NCBI GenBank assembly: GCA_014204435.1
Contig: JACHLF010000002.1
Span: 372,001-436,000 of the forward strand
Direction: 5' to 3'
DNA length: 64,000 bases
Origin: Mycobacteroides chelonae
Lineage (GTDB): Bacteria > Actinomycetota > Actinomycetes > Mycobacteriales > Mycobacteriaceae
Below, piece after piece: positions 18,874-28,088 of this stretch. The notes beneath the pieces were generated by a model, which saw only the letters and a list, made by a program, of their open reading frames with translations, made no database searches and was not told the origin of the DNA. Position 1 is the first letter of the stretch. The number at the start of each line of letters is the position of its first letter. The position numbers and the translations under genes were made by a program.

Positions 18874-18932
18874 CGACACGCCGCCTAGCTGCGGAATCGT
18901 GCGATACGAATCCGCAGCCAGACGGCGTGTCG
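18874..18932. terminator. Bidirectional terminator hairpin
   Basis: CGACACGCCGCC...GCTGCGGA at 18874-18895 pairs with TCCGCAGC...GGCGTGTCG at 18911-18932, about 19 paired bases with a small internal bulge and a 15-nt loop. It sits in the 90-bp gap between the convergent fadE-like and kas genes. Confidence 0.7.
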
Positions 18933-18946
18933 GGAAGAGAAGTGGA

Positions 18947-20215
18947 TCAGTACTTGCCGAGGGCGATGGCCACGTTGTGGCCGCCGAAACCAAACGAGTT
19001 GTTGATCGCGTATTTGTAGTCGCCCTTGCGGGGTTCCTTGCTGACGATGTCGAGATCGATCTCTGGATCGGGTGTCTCGTAGTTGAGGGTGGGCGGAATG
19101 ATGCCCTCCTGCAACGACTTCACCGTGATGATGGCCTCGACAGCACCGACCGCGCCCACTGAGTGGCCGAGGGCGCCCTTGGGGGCGTAGACCGTGGCAT
19201 TCTGCAGACCGGACTTGTGGATGGCCCTGCCTTCGGCGACGTCACCGACACTGGTGGCGGTGGCATGCGCGTTGACATGGTCGATGTCCTTGGCATCGAG
19301 CCCGGCGGTCTCCAGAGCCCGGTTCATCGCCTTGGCCGCGCCGATGCCATCGGGATGCGGTGCTACCACGTGGAAGCCGTCCGAGGTGATACCCGCACCG
19401 AGAAGCCGGGCGTAGATCCGCGCGCCGCGTGCCTTGGCGTGCTCCTCGGTCTCGATGACCATGAGTGCGCCGCCCTCGCCGAACACGAAGCCGGTGCGGT
19501 TCTTGTCGAACGGTCGCGACGCCCCTGCGGGGTTGTCGTTGTCGGTGGACATCACGATGCGCATGTTGGCGAATGCGGCGATGGGTGCGGCCTCGATGGC
19601 AGCCTCGATACCGCCGCAGATGGCGATATCGGCATCGCCGTAAGCGATCTGACGCCAGGCATGCGCTATGCCCTCGTTACCGGAGGCGCATGCCGAGACG
19701 GGGGTGATGACACCACCGCGCGCCTTGCGCTCCAGGCCGATGACGGCGGCGGGACCGTTGGGCATGAACATCTGAACAGTAAGGGGAGAAACGGCTTTCG
19801 TCCCTCGGGCGCGCATCTCGTCGTAGGCCTCGACCAACTTCTCGCCGCCGCCCAAACCGGTGCCCACCGAAACCGTCAGGCGCTCCAGATCGATATCTTC
19901 GGGAGCACCGGCGTCCTCCCAGACCTGACGGCCCAGGATCGCAGCCAGGCGCTGAACATAGGACAGGCGACGAAGTTCGATCTTCGTCATGTCCTTGTCG
20001 AAGTCTCGGACCTTGAGGTGTCCGCCAATCTTCACCGGTAGGTCGTACTGAGCGACAAAATCGTCGTCGAGTACACGAATGCCGCTCTCACCGTTGAGGA
20101 GCCCTTTCCAGGTGCCCTCGACGTCGGGTGCGATCGACGTCGTCATGGCCATGCCGGTCACGACGATGTTCGGAAAGCCGCCATTTGCGGTAGATGGTTT
20201 GGTCACTGTCGGCAT
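18947..20215 (-). CDS. Beta-ketoacyl-ACP synthase, KasA/KasB type
   Basis: A 422-residue FAS-II elongating ketosynthase. The Cys-His-His triad is visible: VSACASG with Cys176, [12 protein letters not shown], and [16 protein letters not shown], plus the C-terminal [12 protein letters not shown] loop. Similarity to both KasA and KasB is strong (for example [14 protein letters not shown] and [20 protein letters not shown]). These enzymes condense malonyl-AcpM with long acyl-ACP during mycolic-acid synthesis. It is not in the usual fabD-acpM-kasA-kasB-accD6 operon: the neighbours are a FadE gene and an LCM methyltransferase. It may be an additional Kas paralog. Confidence 0.92.
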   Translation of the reverse strand: MPTVTKPSTANGGFPNIVVTGMAMTTSIAPDVEGTWKGLLNGESGIRVLDDDFVAQYDLPVKIGGHLKVRDFDKDMTKIELRRLSYVQRLAAILGRQVWEDAGAPEDIDLERLTVSVGTGLGGGEKLVEAYDEMRARGTKAVSPLTVQMFMPNGPAAVIGLERKARGGVITPVSACASGNEGIAHAWRQIAYGDADIAICGGIEAAIEAAPIAAFANMRIVMSTDNDNPAGASRPFDKNRTGFVFGEGGALMVIETEEHAKARGARIYARLLGAGITSDGFHVVAPHPDGIGAAKAMNRALETAGLDAKDIDHVNAHATATSVGDVAEGRAIHKSGLQNATVYAPKGALGHSVGAVGAVEAIITVKSLQEGIIPPTLNYETPDPEIDLDIVSKEPRKGDYKYAINNSFGFGGHNVAIALGKY

Positions 20216-20577
20216 CCCCCCATGGACATGTACGTGGCAAGCACGTTCTATCCCCTTTCAAACGCTTCTCTGAGCTATCTGTTAGCCCGAATTTTAGTGA
20301 GTTGTCCGCTAGCGAACTCCGTCAGGGTAGGTAGCCGGGCGGATTCGTCCATGAACCTTATGCGAAATTTGTGGAGGAACTGCACAAATCGGCCAAGTGT
20401 GTCCTTATCTTTGACACCCATGCGTGGTGGGCAACAAAGATAGTGGGCAAATGAATCAAGGGTGCAGTTACCGAGGCTTCCCCAGGGCGAATGTGACCTG
20501 TTGCACAATATCCGCCACAGCCGAAGATCTGTAGCATGGGTCACTATTGGGTCTAGTTTGCCGTGAGAGGAAGCCGG
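20216..20577. other. Intergenic region between divergent kas-like and methyltransferase genes
   Basis: A 362-bp stretch, noticeably less GC-rich than its surroundings, with no credible gene. It contains one weak inverted repeat (TATCTTTG near 20409, CAAAGATA near 20436) and presumably the promoters of both flanking genes. Nothing further can be supported. Confidence 0.4.
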
Positions 20578-21491
20578 ATGCGCGTCGACGGGGACACCTG
20601 GGACATCACCTCCAGCGTGGGGGCAACGGCTCTTGGCGTAGCAGCAGCACGCGCCACTGAGACGCTGCGTGCCGACGCGCTTATCCGTGATCCATTCGCG
20701 CAGATACTCGTCGACGCGACCGGAAAATCGACCGGCTGGGAGCGGCTGGCCTCCGGCGACATCGATTGGCCGGACCCGGAGGCGGGCCGGATCTACGGTC
20801 GGATGGTCGACTACCAGGCCACCCGCACGCACTTCTTCGACGCCTACTTTCTGTCTGCGGCCACGGCGGGGATTCGGCAGATCGTCATTCTGGCCTCCGG
20901 CCTGGACTCCCGCGCGTATCGGCTCGAATGGCCTGCCGGCACCACCGTGTACGAGATCGATCAGCCCCAGGTGCTGGAGTTCAAAGCCTCCGCTCTCGCG
21001 GCGCATCAATCGACGGCACAGCGACACGGCGTGGCCATCGACCTGCGCGAGGACTGGCCCGCCGCGCTACGTGCGGCCGGGTTCGATTCCGCCCAACCCA
21101 CCGCGTGGCTTGCTGAGGGCCTGCTGCCGTACCTGCCCGCCGACGCCCAGGACAGCCTCTTCCTCCATGTCGGTGCATTGAGCGCGCCGGGCAGTCGCAT
21201 CGCTGTGGAGGGATACGACGGGAAGTTGGTCCTGGACGAGAGCGAGGAAGAAACAGCTCGCCGGGAACAGGTGCGCGCGGCCTTCAAGACGGCCGTCGAT
21301 ATCGAGGTCACGATCGAGAACCTCATCTACGAGGACGAGAACCGGGCCGATCCTGCGGAATGGCTTGAAGCGCATGGATGGTCGGTGACCAAGACTGATG
21401 CGCACGACGAGATGGCACGGTTGGGCAGGCCGGTTGCCGAGGACGTCCAGCAGGGGACGTTCCGTGGACAGTTGATCCAGGGGGAGCTTCG

Positions 21492-21495
<4 letters not shown>
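20578..21495 (+). CDS. Putative SAM-dependent methyltransferase (LCM/TIGR00027 family)
   Basis: A 305-residue member of the mycobacterial expanded family of leucine carboxyl methyltransferase-like proteins. Typical blocks are [56 protein letters not shown] (SAM site, around residue 102-122), VYEIDQPQVLEFK and AWLAEGLLPYLPADAQD. Gene order with the following aldehyde dehydrogenase, SDR and quinone reductase matches Rv0145/Rv0146-Rv0149. ATG at 20578 has AGAGGAAG upstream; a GTG at 20563 would add five residues. The 3' end overlaps the start of a decayed copy (GTGA). Methyl acceptor unknown. Confidence 0.85.
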
Positions 21496-22136
<641 letters not shown>

Positions 22137-22233
22137 TGATACAGCTCACTTAGCTGCCATCGCGAGTCCGTGTGCACGTGTGTGACTTGTGGAGATGCAC
22201 TCATTGATGAGCCTGCCATCGAGAGGAACGGAA

Positions 22234-23652
22234 ATGACCACCGAGATCTCTACGCCCGCCGACCAGCACGCTGCGTCCGAGCCCTCACGCATCCCGGACA
22301 TCGTCCGGGGTCTACGAGAGACATTCGCGACCGGCCGCACGCGCGAGTACCACTGGCGCAAGGCACAGCTTGTTGGCCTGGAGCGGCTCTTCTCCGAGAA
22401 CGAGGCCGCAATCGCCACCGCGCTGCATGAGGACTTGGGGCGGTCCTCGGCTGAGGCATGGATCGCCGATGTGGTCGGTTCGGTCGTCGAGGTCGTTTAT
22501 GCCCGCAAGAACCTTCGCCGGTGGATGCGACGCAAGCGAGTGCGTGGCCTGCCGCTCGCCCAGCAACCCGCCAAGGCATGGTCGGTAGCCGAGCCGTACG
22601 GCACAGTGTTGGTCATCGGGGCATGGAACTTCCCGCTGTATCTCACGTTGGGCCCGGTTGTCGGCGCCCTGGCGGCCGGCAACACTGTCGCCATCAAGCC
22701 CTCGGAGATCGCGCCTGCTTCGTCGGCCCTGATGGCCAAGCTCATTCCTCAGTACCTCGATCCTCACGCGGTGGCCGTCGTCGAAGGCGATGGCTCGGTC
22801 ACGCAGGAACTGCTGGCCCAAGGTTTCGACAAGGCACTTTTCACGGGCGGCGCCGAGATCGGCAAGCGCATCCTGGAAGGAGCCGCGCCGCATCTGACAC
22901 CGGTCGCACTGGAGCTGGGTGGCAAGTCGCCGGTCTATGTGGCCGCCGATGCCAACATCGAAGTGGCCGCTCGCCGTATCGGATACATGAAGGGCCTCAA
23001 CTCCGGCCAGGTGTGTCTGGCCCCTGACTACGTTCTTGTCGACTCGGCAGTGCGCGATGAGCTGGTCGAGAAGATCACGGCCGCGTGGGCAGAGTTCCAG
23101 GCCGACAAGGAATCCAAGGGACTGCGGGTGGTTAACCAACGCCAGTTCGATCGGTTGGTGGGTTACCTGGCCGCTACTGAGGGAGAGGTGGCCACTGGCG
23201 GCGGCTCCGATGCGTCAGCGCTCACCATCGAGCCGACGATCGTGGTTGATCCGAGCGCAGACGAGCCGCTCATGCAGAACGAGATCTTTGGTCCTATCCT
23301 TCCGGTGCTGACCGCAGATTCTCTTGATGACGCCATCGGCTTCATCAACTCGCGTCCCAAGCCGTTGGCGGCCTACGCATTCACTGAGTCCAAGCGGATC
23401 GGTAATCGTTTCATCGACGAGGTACCGGCGGGTGGCACCGTCATCAACCACCTGCTGTACCACGCGGTGATTCCCAATCTGCCCTTCGGCGGGGTCGGTG
23501 CTAGCGGCATGGGTGCCTACCACGGCAAGGCGGGCTTCGATGAGTTCAGTCACCTCAAGTCGACGCTGTACAAGAGCACGAAGATGGACCTCAAGCTGCC
23601 GTATCCGCCGTACCTGGAGAAGAACCTCAAGTTGATGAAAAAGCTCATGTAG
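22234..23652 (+). CDS. Aldehyde dehydrogenase (fatty-aldehyde type)
   Basis: A 472-residue NAD(P)-dependent aldehyde dehydrogenase of the class-3/fatty aldehyde type. Key elements: VLVIGAWNFPLYLTLGP, KPSEIAPASSALMAKL, the GGAEIGKRI glycine region, the general base Glu227 in ALELGGKSP, the nucleophile Cys261 in NSGQVCLAPDY, and EIFGPILPV. Unlike membrane fatty-aldehyde dehydrogenases it lacks a C-terminal hydrophobic anchor and ends in a Lys-rich tail. The ATG at 22234 follows GAGAGGAA. Equivalent to Rv0147 by position. It leads a cluster with SDR, quinone reductase and MaoC genes, so lipid aldehyde oxidation is plausible. Confidence 0.93.
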   Translation: MTTEISTPADQHAASEPSRIPDIVRGLRETFATGRTREYHWRKAQLVGLERLFSENEAAIATALHEDLGRSSAEAWIADVVGSVVEVVYARKNLRRWMRRKRVRGLPLAQQPAKAWSVAEPYGTVLVIGAWNFPLYLTLGPVVGALAAGNTVAIKPSEIAPASSALMAKLIPQYLDPHAVAVVEGDGSVTQELLAQGFDKALFTGGAEIGKRILEGAAPHLTPVALELGGKSPVYVAADANIEVAARRIGYMKGLNSGQVCLAPDYVLVDSAVRDELVEKITAAWAEFQADKESKGLRVVNQRQFDRLVGYLAATEGEVATGGGSDASALTIEPTIVVDPSADEPLMQNEIFGPILPVLTADSLDDAIGFINSRPKPLAAYAFTESKRIGNRFIDEVPAGGTVINHLLYHAVIPNLPFGGVGASGMGAYHGKAGFDEFSHLKSTLYKSTKMDLKLPYPPYLEKNLKLMKKLM

Positions 23653-23715
23653 CTTGAGGTTTCGTCCTTCTGCTTCACCCAACCCAATGAAGTGTCAAGT
23701 GAATAGGAGTTCTGC

Positions 23716-24582
23716 ATGCCGGGAGTGCAAGACCGGGTAATTGTCGTGACCGGAGCAGGTGGGGGACTGGGCCGCGAGTACGCGCTCACCCTCGCCGGCG
23801 AGGGTGCCTCGGTGGTCGTCAACGACTTGGGCGGTGCCCGAGACGGATCCGGTGCCGGATCGGCCATGGCTGATGGCGTGGTCGACGAGATCAAGGCGGC
23901 CGGTGGTCGGGCTGTCGCCAACTATGACAGCGTCGCGACCGAAGAGGGCGCGGCCAACATCGTGAAGACGGCCCTCGACGAGTTCGGTGCGATTCACGGC
24001 GTGGTGAGTAACGCAGGCATCCTGCGCGACGGCACATTCCACAAGATGACCTACGACAGTTGGCATGCGGTGCAACAGGTTCATCTGTACGGCGGATACA
24101 ACATCACTCGCGCGGCTTGGCCGCATTTCCGTGAACAGGGCTATGGCCGCATCGTGGTCGCTACGTCGACCAGCGGTCTGTTCGGCAACTTCGGGCAGGC
24201 CAATTACAGCGCCGCCAAACTCGGACTCGTCGGGCTCATCAACACCCTTGCCTTGGAGGGCGCCAAGTACAACATCCATTCCAACGCCATCGCACCGATC
24301 GCGGCCACCCGGATGACCGCCGACATCGCTCCCGAGGCGGTGCTGGACAAGCTGCCGCCGTCCTTCGTCGCGCCCGTCGTCGGATATCTGTGCACGGAGG
24401 AAAGCGCCGACAACGGTTCGGTTTTCGTCGTCGGTGGCGGCAAGGTGCAACGTGTCGCACTGTTCGAGAACGCAGGCGCGGACTTCGATGCGCCGCCTAC
24501 CGTGGACGAGGTTGCCGAGAAGTGGTCGCAGATCGCCGATCTGTCGAACGCCGTCAAGGCCGGCCCGCCCTCACTCGCATGA
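23716..24582 (+). CDS. SDR family oxidoreductase (17-beta-HSD4/MFE-2-like)
   Basis: A 288-residue short-chain dehydrogenase closely resembling the dehydrogenase domain of peroxisomal multifunctional enzyme 2. TGAGGGLGREYA is the cofactor loop, VVNDLGGARDGSG is diagnostic for this subgroup, SNAGILRD contains the NAG motif, and the catalytic Tyr/Lys are in NYSAAKLG after a Ser in TSTSGLFGNFG. Such enzymes oxidise 3-hydroxyacyl-CoA or hydroxysteroids. Rv0148 is the positional counterpart. Its stop overlaps the next start by 4 bp. With the MaoC hydratase two genes on, it could form a split hydratase/dehydrogenase pair, an inference from domain pairing in MFE-2. Confidence 0.92.
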   Translation: MPGVQDRVIVVTGAGGGLGREYALTLAGEGASVVVNDLGGARDGSGAGSAMADGVVDEIKAAGGRAVANYDSVATEEGAANIVKTALDEFGAIHGVVSNAGILRDGTFHKMTYDSWHAVQQVHLYGGYNITRAAWPHFREQGYGRIVVATSTSGLFGNFGQANYSAAKLGLVGLINTLALEGAKYNIHSNAIAPIAATRMTADIAPEAVLDKLPPSFVAPVVGYLCTEESADNGSVFVVGGGKVQRVALFENAGADFDAPPTVDEVAEKWSQIADLSNAVKAGPPSLA

Positions 24583-25541
24583 AAGCGATACAGGCACAGT
24601 CACTATCGGGCCCGGAAGGACTGGTCTACACCGATGTCGAGGAGCCACGCGGTGACAATGTCGTGGTTGTGGACGTCAAGGCTGCGGGAGTCTGTTTTCC
24701 CGACTATCTGATGACCAAGGGCGAATACCAGCTGAAAATGGAGCCGCCCTTCGTCCCGGGAATCGAGACCGCCGGGGTGGTGCGTTCGGCCCCGCAGGGG
24801 TCCGGAATCAACCCCGGTGATCGGGTGATGGCCTTCAATTTCATCGGCGGATACGCCGAACGCGTGGCGGTGGCACCGTCCAACATCTTGCCGACGCCAC
24901 CCCAACTCGACGATGCCGAGGCCGTCGCGCTCATTGCGAACTACCACACCATGTACTTCGCCTATGCCCGCCGAGGGCAGCTGCGCGCGGGGGAGACCGT
25001 GCTGGTGCTTGGTGCTGCGGGCGGTATCGGCACCGCAGCAATCCAGATTGCCAAGGGCATGGGTGCCAAGGTGATCGCGGTGGTCAACCGCACTGCGGCA
25101 ACGGAATTCGTCAAGAGTATCGGTGCCGATGTCGTTCTGCCGCTGGAAGAGGGCTGGGCCAAGGCGGTGCGCGAGGCGACCGGTGGCCACGGTGTCGACA
25201 TGGTGGTCGACCCGATCGGTGGCCCGGCATTCGACGATGCGGTGCGCACGCTGGCTTCCGAAGGGAGGCTGTTGGTCGTCGGATTTGCGGCCGGAGGTAT
25301 ACCGACGATCAAGGTCAATCGTCTGCTGCTGCGCAACGCTTCGCTGGTAGGCGTGGCCTGGGGTGAATTTCTGCGGACTCATCCGGACTACCTGTACGAG
25401 ACACAGGCGGGTCTGGAAAAGCTGGTGGCCGAGGGGATGCGCCCACCGGTGAGCGCACGTATACCGCTGTCCGAAGGCCGGCAGGCGCTACAGGACTTCG
25501 CCGACGGAAAGGTCTACGGAAAGATGGTGTTGGTTCCGTGA
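24579..25541 (+). CDS. Quinone oxidoreductase-like zinc-free MDR
   Basis: A 320-residue medium-chain dehydrogenase/reductase of the NADPH:quinone oxidoreductase (Zta1/QOR) group. The GroES-like N-terminal half includes AAGVCFPDYLMTKGEYQ and PFVPGIETAG; the Rossmann half has VLVLGAAGGIGTAAIQIAKG and VVDPIGGPAFDDAVR. No catalytic-zinc ligands are seen. Start ATG overlaps the SDR stop (ATGA), and its own stop overlaps the MaoC gene (GTGA), so the three are translationally coupled. Rv0149 counterpart. The physiological acceptor is unknown; enoyl reduction is an alternative. Confidence 0.9.
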   Translation: MKAIQAQSLSGPEGLVYTDVEEPRGDNVVVVDVKAAGVCFPDYLMTKGEYQLKMEPPFVPGIETAGVVRSAPQGSGINPGDRVMAFNFIGGYAERVAVAPSNILPTPPQLDDAEAVALIANYHTMYFAYARRGQLRAGETVLVLGAAGGIGTAAIQIAKGMGAKVIAVVNRTAATEFVKSIGADVVLPLEEGWAKAVREATGGHGVDMVVDPIGGPAFDDAVRTLASEGRLLVVGFAAGGIPTIKVNRLLLRNASLVGVAWGEFLRTHPDYLYETQAGLEKLVAEGMRPPVSARIPLSEGRQALQDFADGKVYGKMVLVP

Positions 25542-25987
25542 CGGGCAAGGTGTTCAACGGAATTGACGAGGTCACCACCGGCGACCTGGGCACCACCGAT
25601 TGGTTCCTGGTGGATCAGGAGCGCGTCAACACGTTTGCTGATGCCACCGGTGACCACCAGTGGATTCACGTCGACCCCGAGCGCGCCGCCGATGGCCCGT
25701 TCGGGGGCACCATCGCGCACGGGCTGCTCACCCTGTCGTCGCTGCCGCACTTTCAGTTTGAACTGGTTCGCGTTGACAACATCGCGATGGGAATCAATTA
25801 CGGCTACAACAAGGTTCGCTTCATCAATCCGGTTCGGGTGGGCTCGAGGCTGCGGGCGCGGGCCGAGGTGACCAATGTCGAGCAGAAGCCCGGGGCGGTG
25901 GACGTGACGATCTTGACCACCGTCGAGATCGAAGGTGCCGACAAGCCAGCCTGTGTGGCGGAGTCGATTTCGCGCTACATCGCGTAG
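25538..25987 (+). CDS. MaoC-like (R)-hydratase
   Basis: A 149-residue single hot-dog protein. The hydratase-2 motif is intact: FADATGDHQWIHVDPERA, with the catalytic Asp/His pair, followed by PFGGTIAHGLLTLSSLP. Such proteins hydrate 2-enoyl-CoA to (R)-3-hydroxyacyl-CoA; length and motif match HtdZ/Rv0130-like enzymes. GTG start overlaps the upstream stop by 4 bp. Being the last gene of the coupled SDR-QOR-MaoC set suggests a common acyl-CoA substrate, though none can be named. Confidence 0.9.
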   Translation: MTGKVFNGIDEVTTGDLGTTDWFLVDQERVNTFADATGDHQWIHVDPERAADGPFGGTIAHGLLTLSSLPHFQFELVRVDNIAMGINYGYNKVRFINPVRVGSRLRARAEVTNVEQKPGAVDVTILTTVEIEGADKPACVAESISRYIA

Positions 25988-26161
25988 CGATGTGTAGTGC
26001 CGCGTCAGAGAACGCCAGCACAGGGTGTTTGGGGTCCGACGTGGCAAGAGTGACCGGCGACAGGCTTGGGACCCTGATACCGATTCTGGCCCAATGGAAT
26101 CGTGACCAGCGATGGGTCACCCATGTGGACACCACATATCGCAGGGTGGCGTAAATCTCAC
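25988..26161. other. Intergenic stretch upstream of the mce operon
   Basis: The whole gap from 25988 to 26350 is 363 bp. This first part shows no gene or strong structure. The remainder holds the 10-bp inverted repeat listed at 26162 and the presumed leader of the mce operon. Confidence 0.4.
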
Positions 26162-26189
26162 CGTGATCTACGACGATGTGTAGATCACG
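26162..26189. promoter_or_regulatory. Inverted repeat upstream of yrbEA, candidate operator
   Basis: CGTGATCTAC at 26162-26171 and its complement GTAGATCACG at 26180-26189 form perfect 10-bp arms with an 8-bp spacer, 161 bp ahead of yrbEA. The layout suits a TetR- or GntR-type operator for the mce operon. It does not match the KstR consensus, so this operon is unlikely to be a KstR-controlled mce4. Confidence 0.5.
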
Positions 26190-26350
26190 TCAGTCAGGTG
26201 TTATGTTACTGCTCAGTTCGGGCCCCGCTTTCTCTGTGACCAGCGAAGATGATGTGCCCGAGAGGTTTGGACGAGAGGGCATCACGTGGGTCAGCCAGCA
26301 CGCGGACGTGTTGCCCCTGAGTATTCGGTGCGTTCGAACGTGAGTGCACG

Positions 26351-27217
26351 ATGACCACATTCGAAGGGACCAGCCCGGCTCGGCCTGCCACACCCTCACG
26401 CGACGCGGTTTCGGGCGGCCTCAAAGAGTACGTGCGCAAGCACCCGGTGCAGGCGGTGGAGACCGCAGGCAGCCAGATCGTTCTGGGCGTACGTGCGATG
26501 CAGTACATGTTCTCGGACCTGATCCATCGCGCGTTCCCGTGGAAGGAATTTATCCACCAGGGCGCATTCATGGCCGGTAGCGCCGTGGTGCCGACGCTGT
26601 TGGTGGCCATCCCCATCGGTGTCACCCTGTCCATCCAGTTCGCCCTGTTGGCCGGCCAGGTCGGCGCGTCCTCCCTGGCGGGCGCCGCCAGCGGTGTCGC
26701 GATCGTGCGCCAGGGCGCCTCCCTGGTTGCGGCCGTGCTGATGGCATCCGCGGTGGGCTCGGCCATCACCGCGGACCTGGGTTCTCGAACCATGCGCGAA
26801 GAGATCGACGCCATGGAAGTGATGGGTGTGTCGGTGATTCGACGGCTCGTCGTCCCGCGCGTCGCCGCGGCCGTCCTGGTCGGTGTGGGCCTCACCGGTA
26901 CCACGTGTTTCGTCGGATTCTTGGCGAGCTACCTGTTCAACGTCTACTTCCAGCACGGGGCGCCGGGCAGCTTCGTCGCGACCTTTGCCTCGTTCACCCG
27001 TGTCGACGATCTGATCCTGGCGCTGCTCAAGGCGATCCTGTACGGCCTCATCGTCGCGATCGTCGCCTGTGACAAAGGGCTGACCACCAAGGGTGGCCCG
27101 GCCGGTGTCGCCAACTCTGTGAACGCCGCGGTCGTCGAGTCCATCTTGGTGCTCATGCTGATCAACGTGCTGGTCAGCCAGGTGTACGTCATGGTCTTTC
27201 CCAGGCACGGTATATAG
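26351..27217 (+). CDS. yrbEA: YrbEA: MlaE-type ABC permease of Mce transporter
   Basis: A 288-residue integral membrane protein of the MlaE/YrbE family, one of the two permeases of an Mce lipid importer in the inner membrane. About five to six hydrophobic segments follow a soluble N-terminus of roughly 70 residues; the conserved family loop EEIDAMEVMGVSVIRRLVVP is at about residues 152-171. Length is typical. It is the first gene of yrbEA-yrbEB-mceABCDEF-mas-DUF456. The Mce ATPase (MceG/Mkl) is encoded elsewhere in mycobacteria. Confidence 0.93.
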   Translation: MTTFEGTSPARPATPSRDAVSGGLKEYVRKHPVQAVETAGSQIVLGVRAMQYMFSDLIHRAFPWKEFIHQGAFMAGSAVVPTLLVAIPIGVTLSIQFALLAGQVGASSLAGAASGVAIVRQGASLVAAVLMASAVGSAITADLGSRTMREEIDAMEVMGVSVIRRLVVPRVAAAVLVGVGLTGTTCFVGFLASYLFNVYFQHGAPGSFVATFASFTRVDDLILALLKAILYGLIVAIVACDKGLTTKGGPAGVANSVNAAVVESILVLMLINVLVSQVYVMVFPRHGI

Positions 27218-27226
27218 GGGTCCGGC

Positions 27227-28087
27227 ATGACTATCTCTACATACCGCCCCAAGGGCGTTCAGCCGATCATCGACGCCGGGCACCGGATCGCCCAGTCGAT
27301 TCGGCGGCTCGGACACATGCTGGCGTTCTTCGTGGAGGCCATTGCGTCCATCCCGAACGCTCTGCGCTACTACTCTAAGGAGTTCTTCCGGCTGCTGGCC
27401 GACGTGACCTGGGGTAACGGCTCGTTGGTCACCGGCGGTGGAACCGTCGGTGTGGCCGCGGTGCTGGGCGCCACTATCGGTGCCCTGATCGGTATCGAGG
27501 CCTACAACCTGCTGAACATCATCGGCCTGGGTCCGGCCACCGGATTCATCTCCTCCCTGGTGTCGACCCGCGAGCTGGCACCGGTGATGGCCGCCCTCGC
27601 GTTCGCGATGCAGGCAGGCTGCCGCTTCACCGCGCAGCTGGGCGCGCAGCGCATCAACGAGGAAATCGACGCGCTGGACGCGTTGGCGATCCGGCCCATC
27701 CCATACCTGGTCACCACCCGCCTGCTGGCCTCTACCGTCGCCGTGGTGCCGCTGTACCTGCTGTGCCTGGTCATCAGCTACATCACGTGCCGACTGCTGG
27801 TCGGGATTTCCAGCGGCGGTTCGATCGGCGGTGCCTACAACCACTACTTCACGATGATGTTGAGTGGTACCGACGTCGTCTATTCGGTGATCAAGGCTGT
27901 CGTCTTCGTGTGGATCGCATCGACCATCCAGTGCTACTTCGGGTTCAACGCTTCGGGTGGACCCGAGGGTGTGGGGGTGGCCGCCGGTCACGCGATGCGT
28001 GCGGCCATCACCGTGGTGATCATCGTGAACATGCTTCTCACCATGGCGTTGTGGGGAGTCGATGCCGGCGCAAGGTTCGGTGGTTGA
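27227..28087 (+). CDS. yrbEB: YrbEB: MlaE-type ABC permease of Mce transporter
   Basis: A 286-residue partner permease to YrbEA. The MlaE-family loop reads INEEIDALDALAIRPIPYLV at about residues 142-161, and the C-terminus has GGPEGVGVAAGHAMR then a hydrophobic helix. Starts 9 bp after yrbEA; stops 1 bp before mceA. The two permeases form the membrane channel beneath the MceA-F periplasmic assembly. No irregularities seen. Confidence 0.93.
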   Translation: MTISTYRPKGVQPIIDAGHRIAQSIRRLGHMLAFFVEAIASIPNALRYYSKEFFRLLADVTWGNGSLVTGGGTVGVAAVLGATIGALIGIEAYNLLNIIGLGPATGFISSLVSTRELAPVMAALAFAMQAGCRFTAQLGAQRINEEIDALDALAIRPIPYLVTTRLLASTVAVVPLYLLCLVISYITCRLLVGISSGGSIGGAYNHYFTMMLSGTDVVYSVIKAVVFVWIASTIQCYFGFNASGGPEGVGVAAGHAMRAAITVVIIVNMLLTMALWGVDAGARFGG

Positions 28088-28088
28088 C

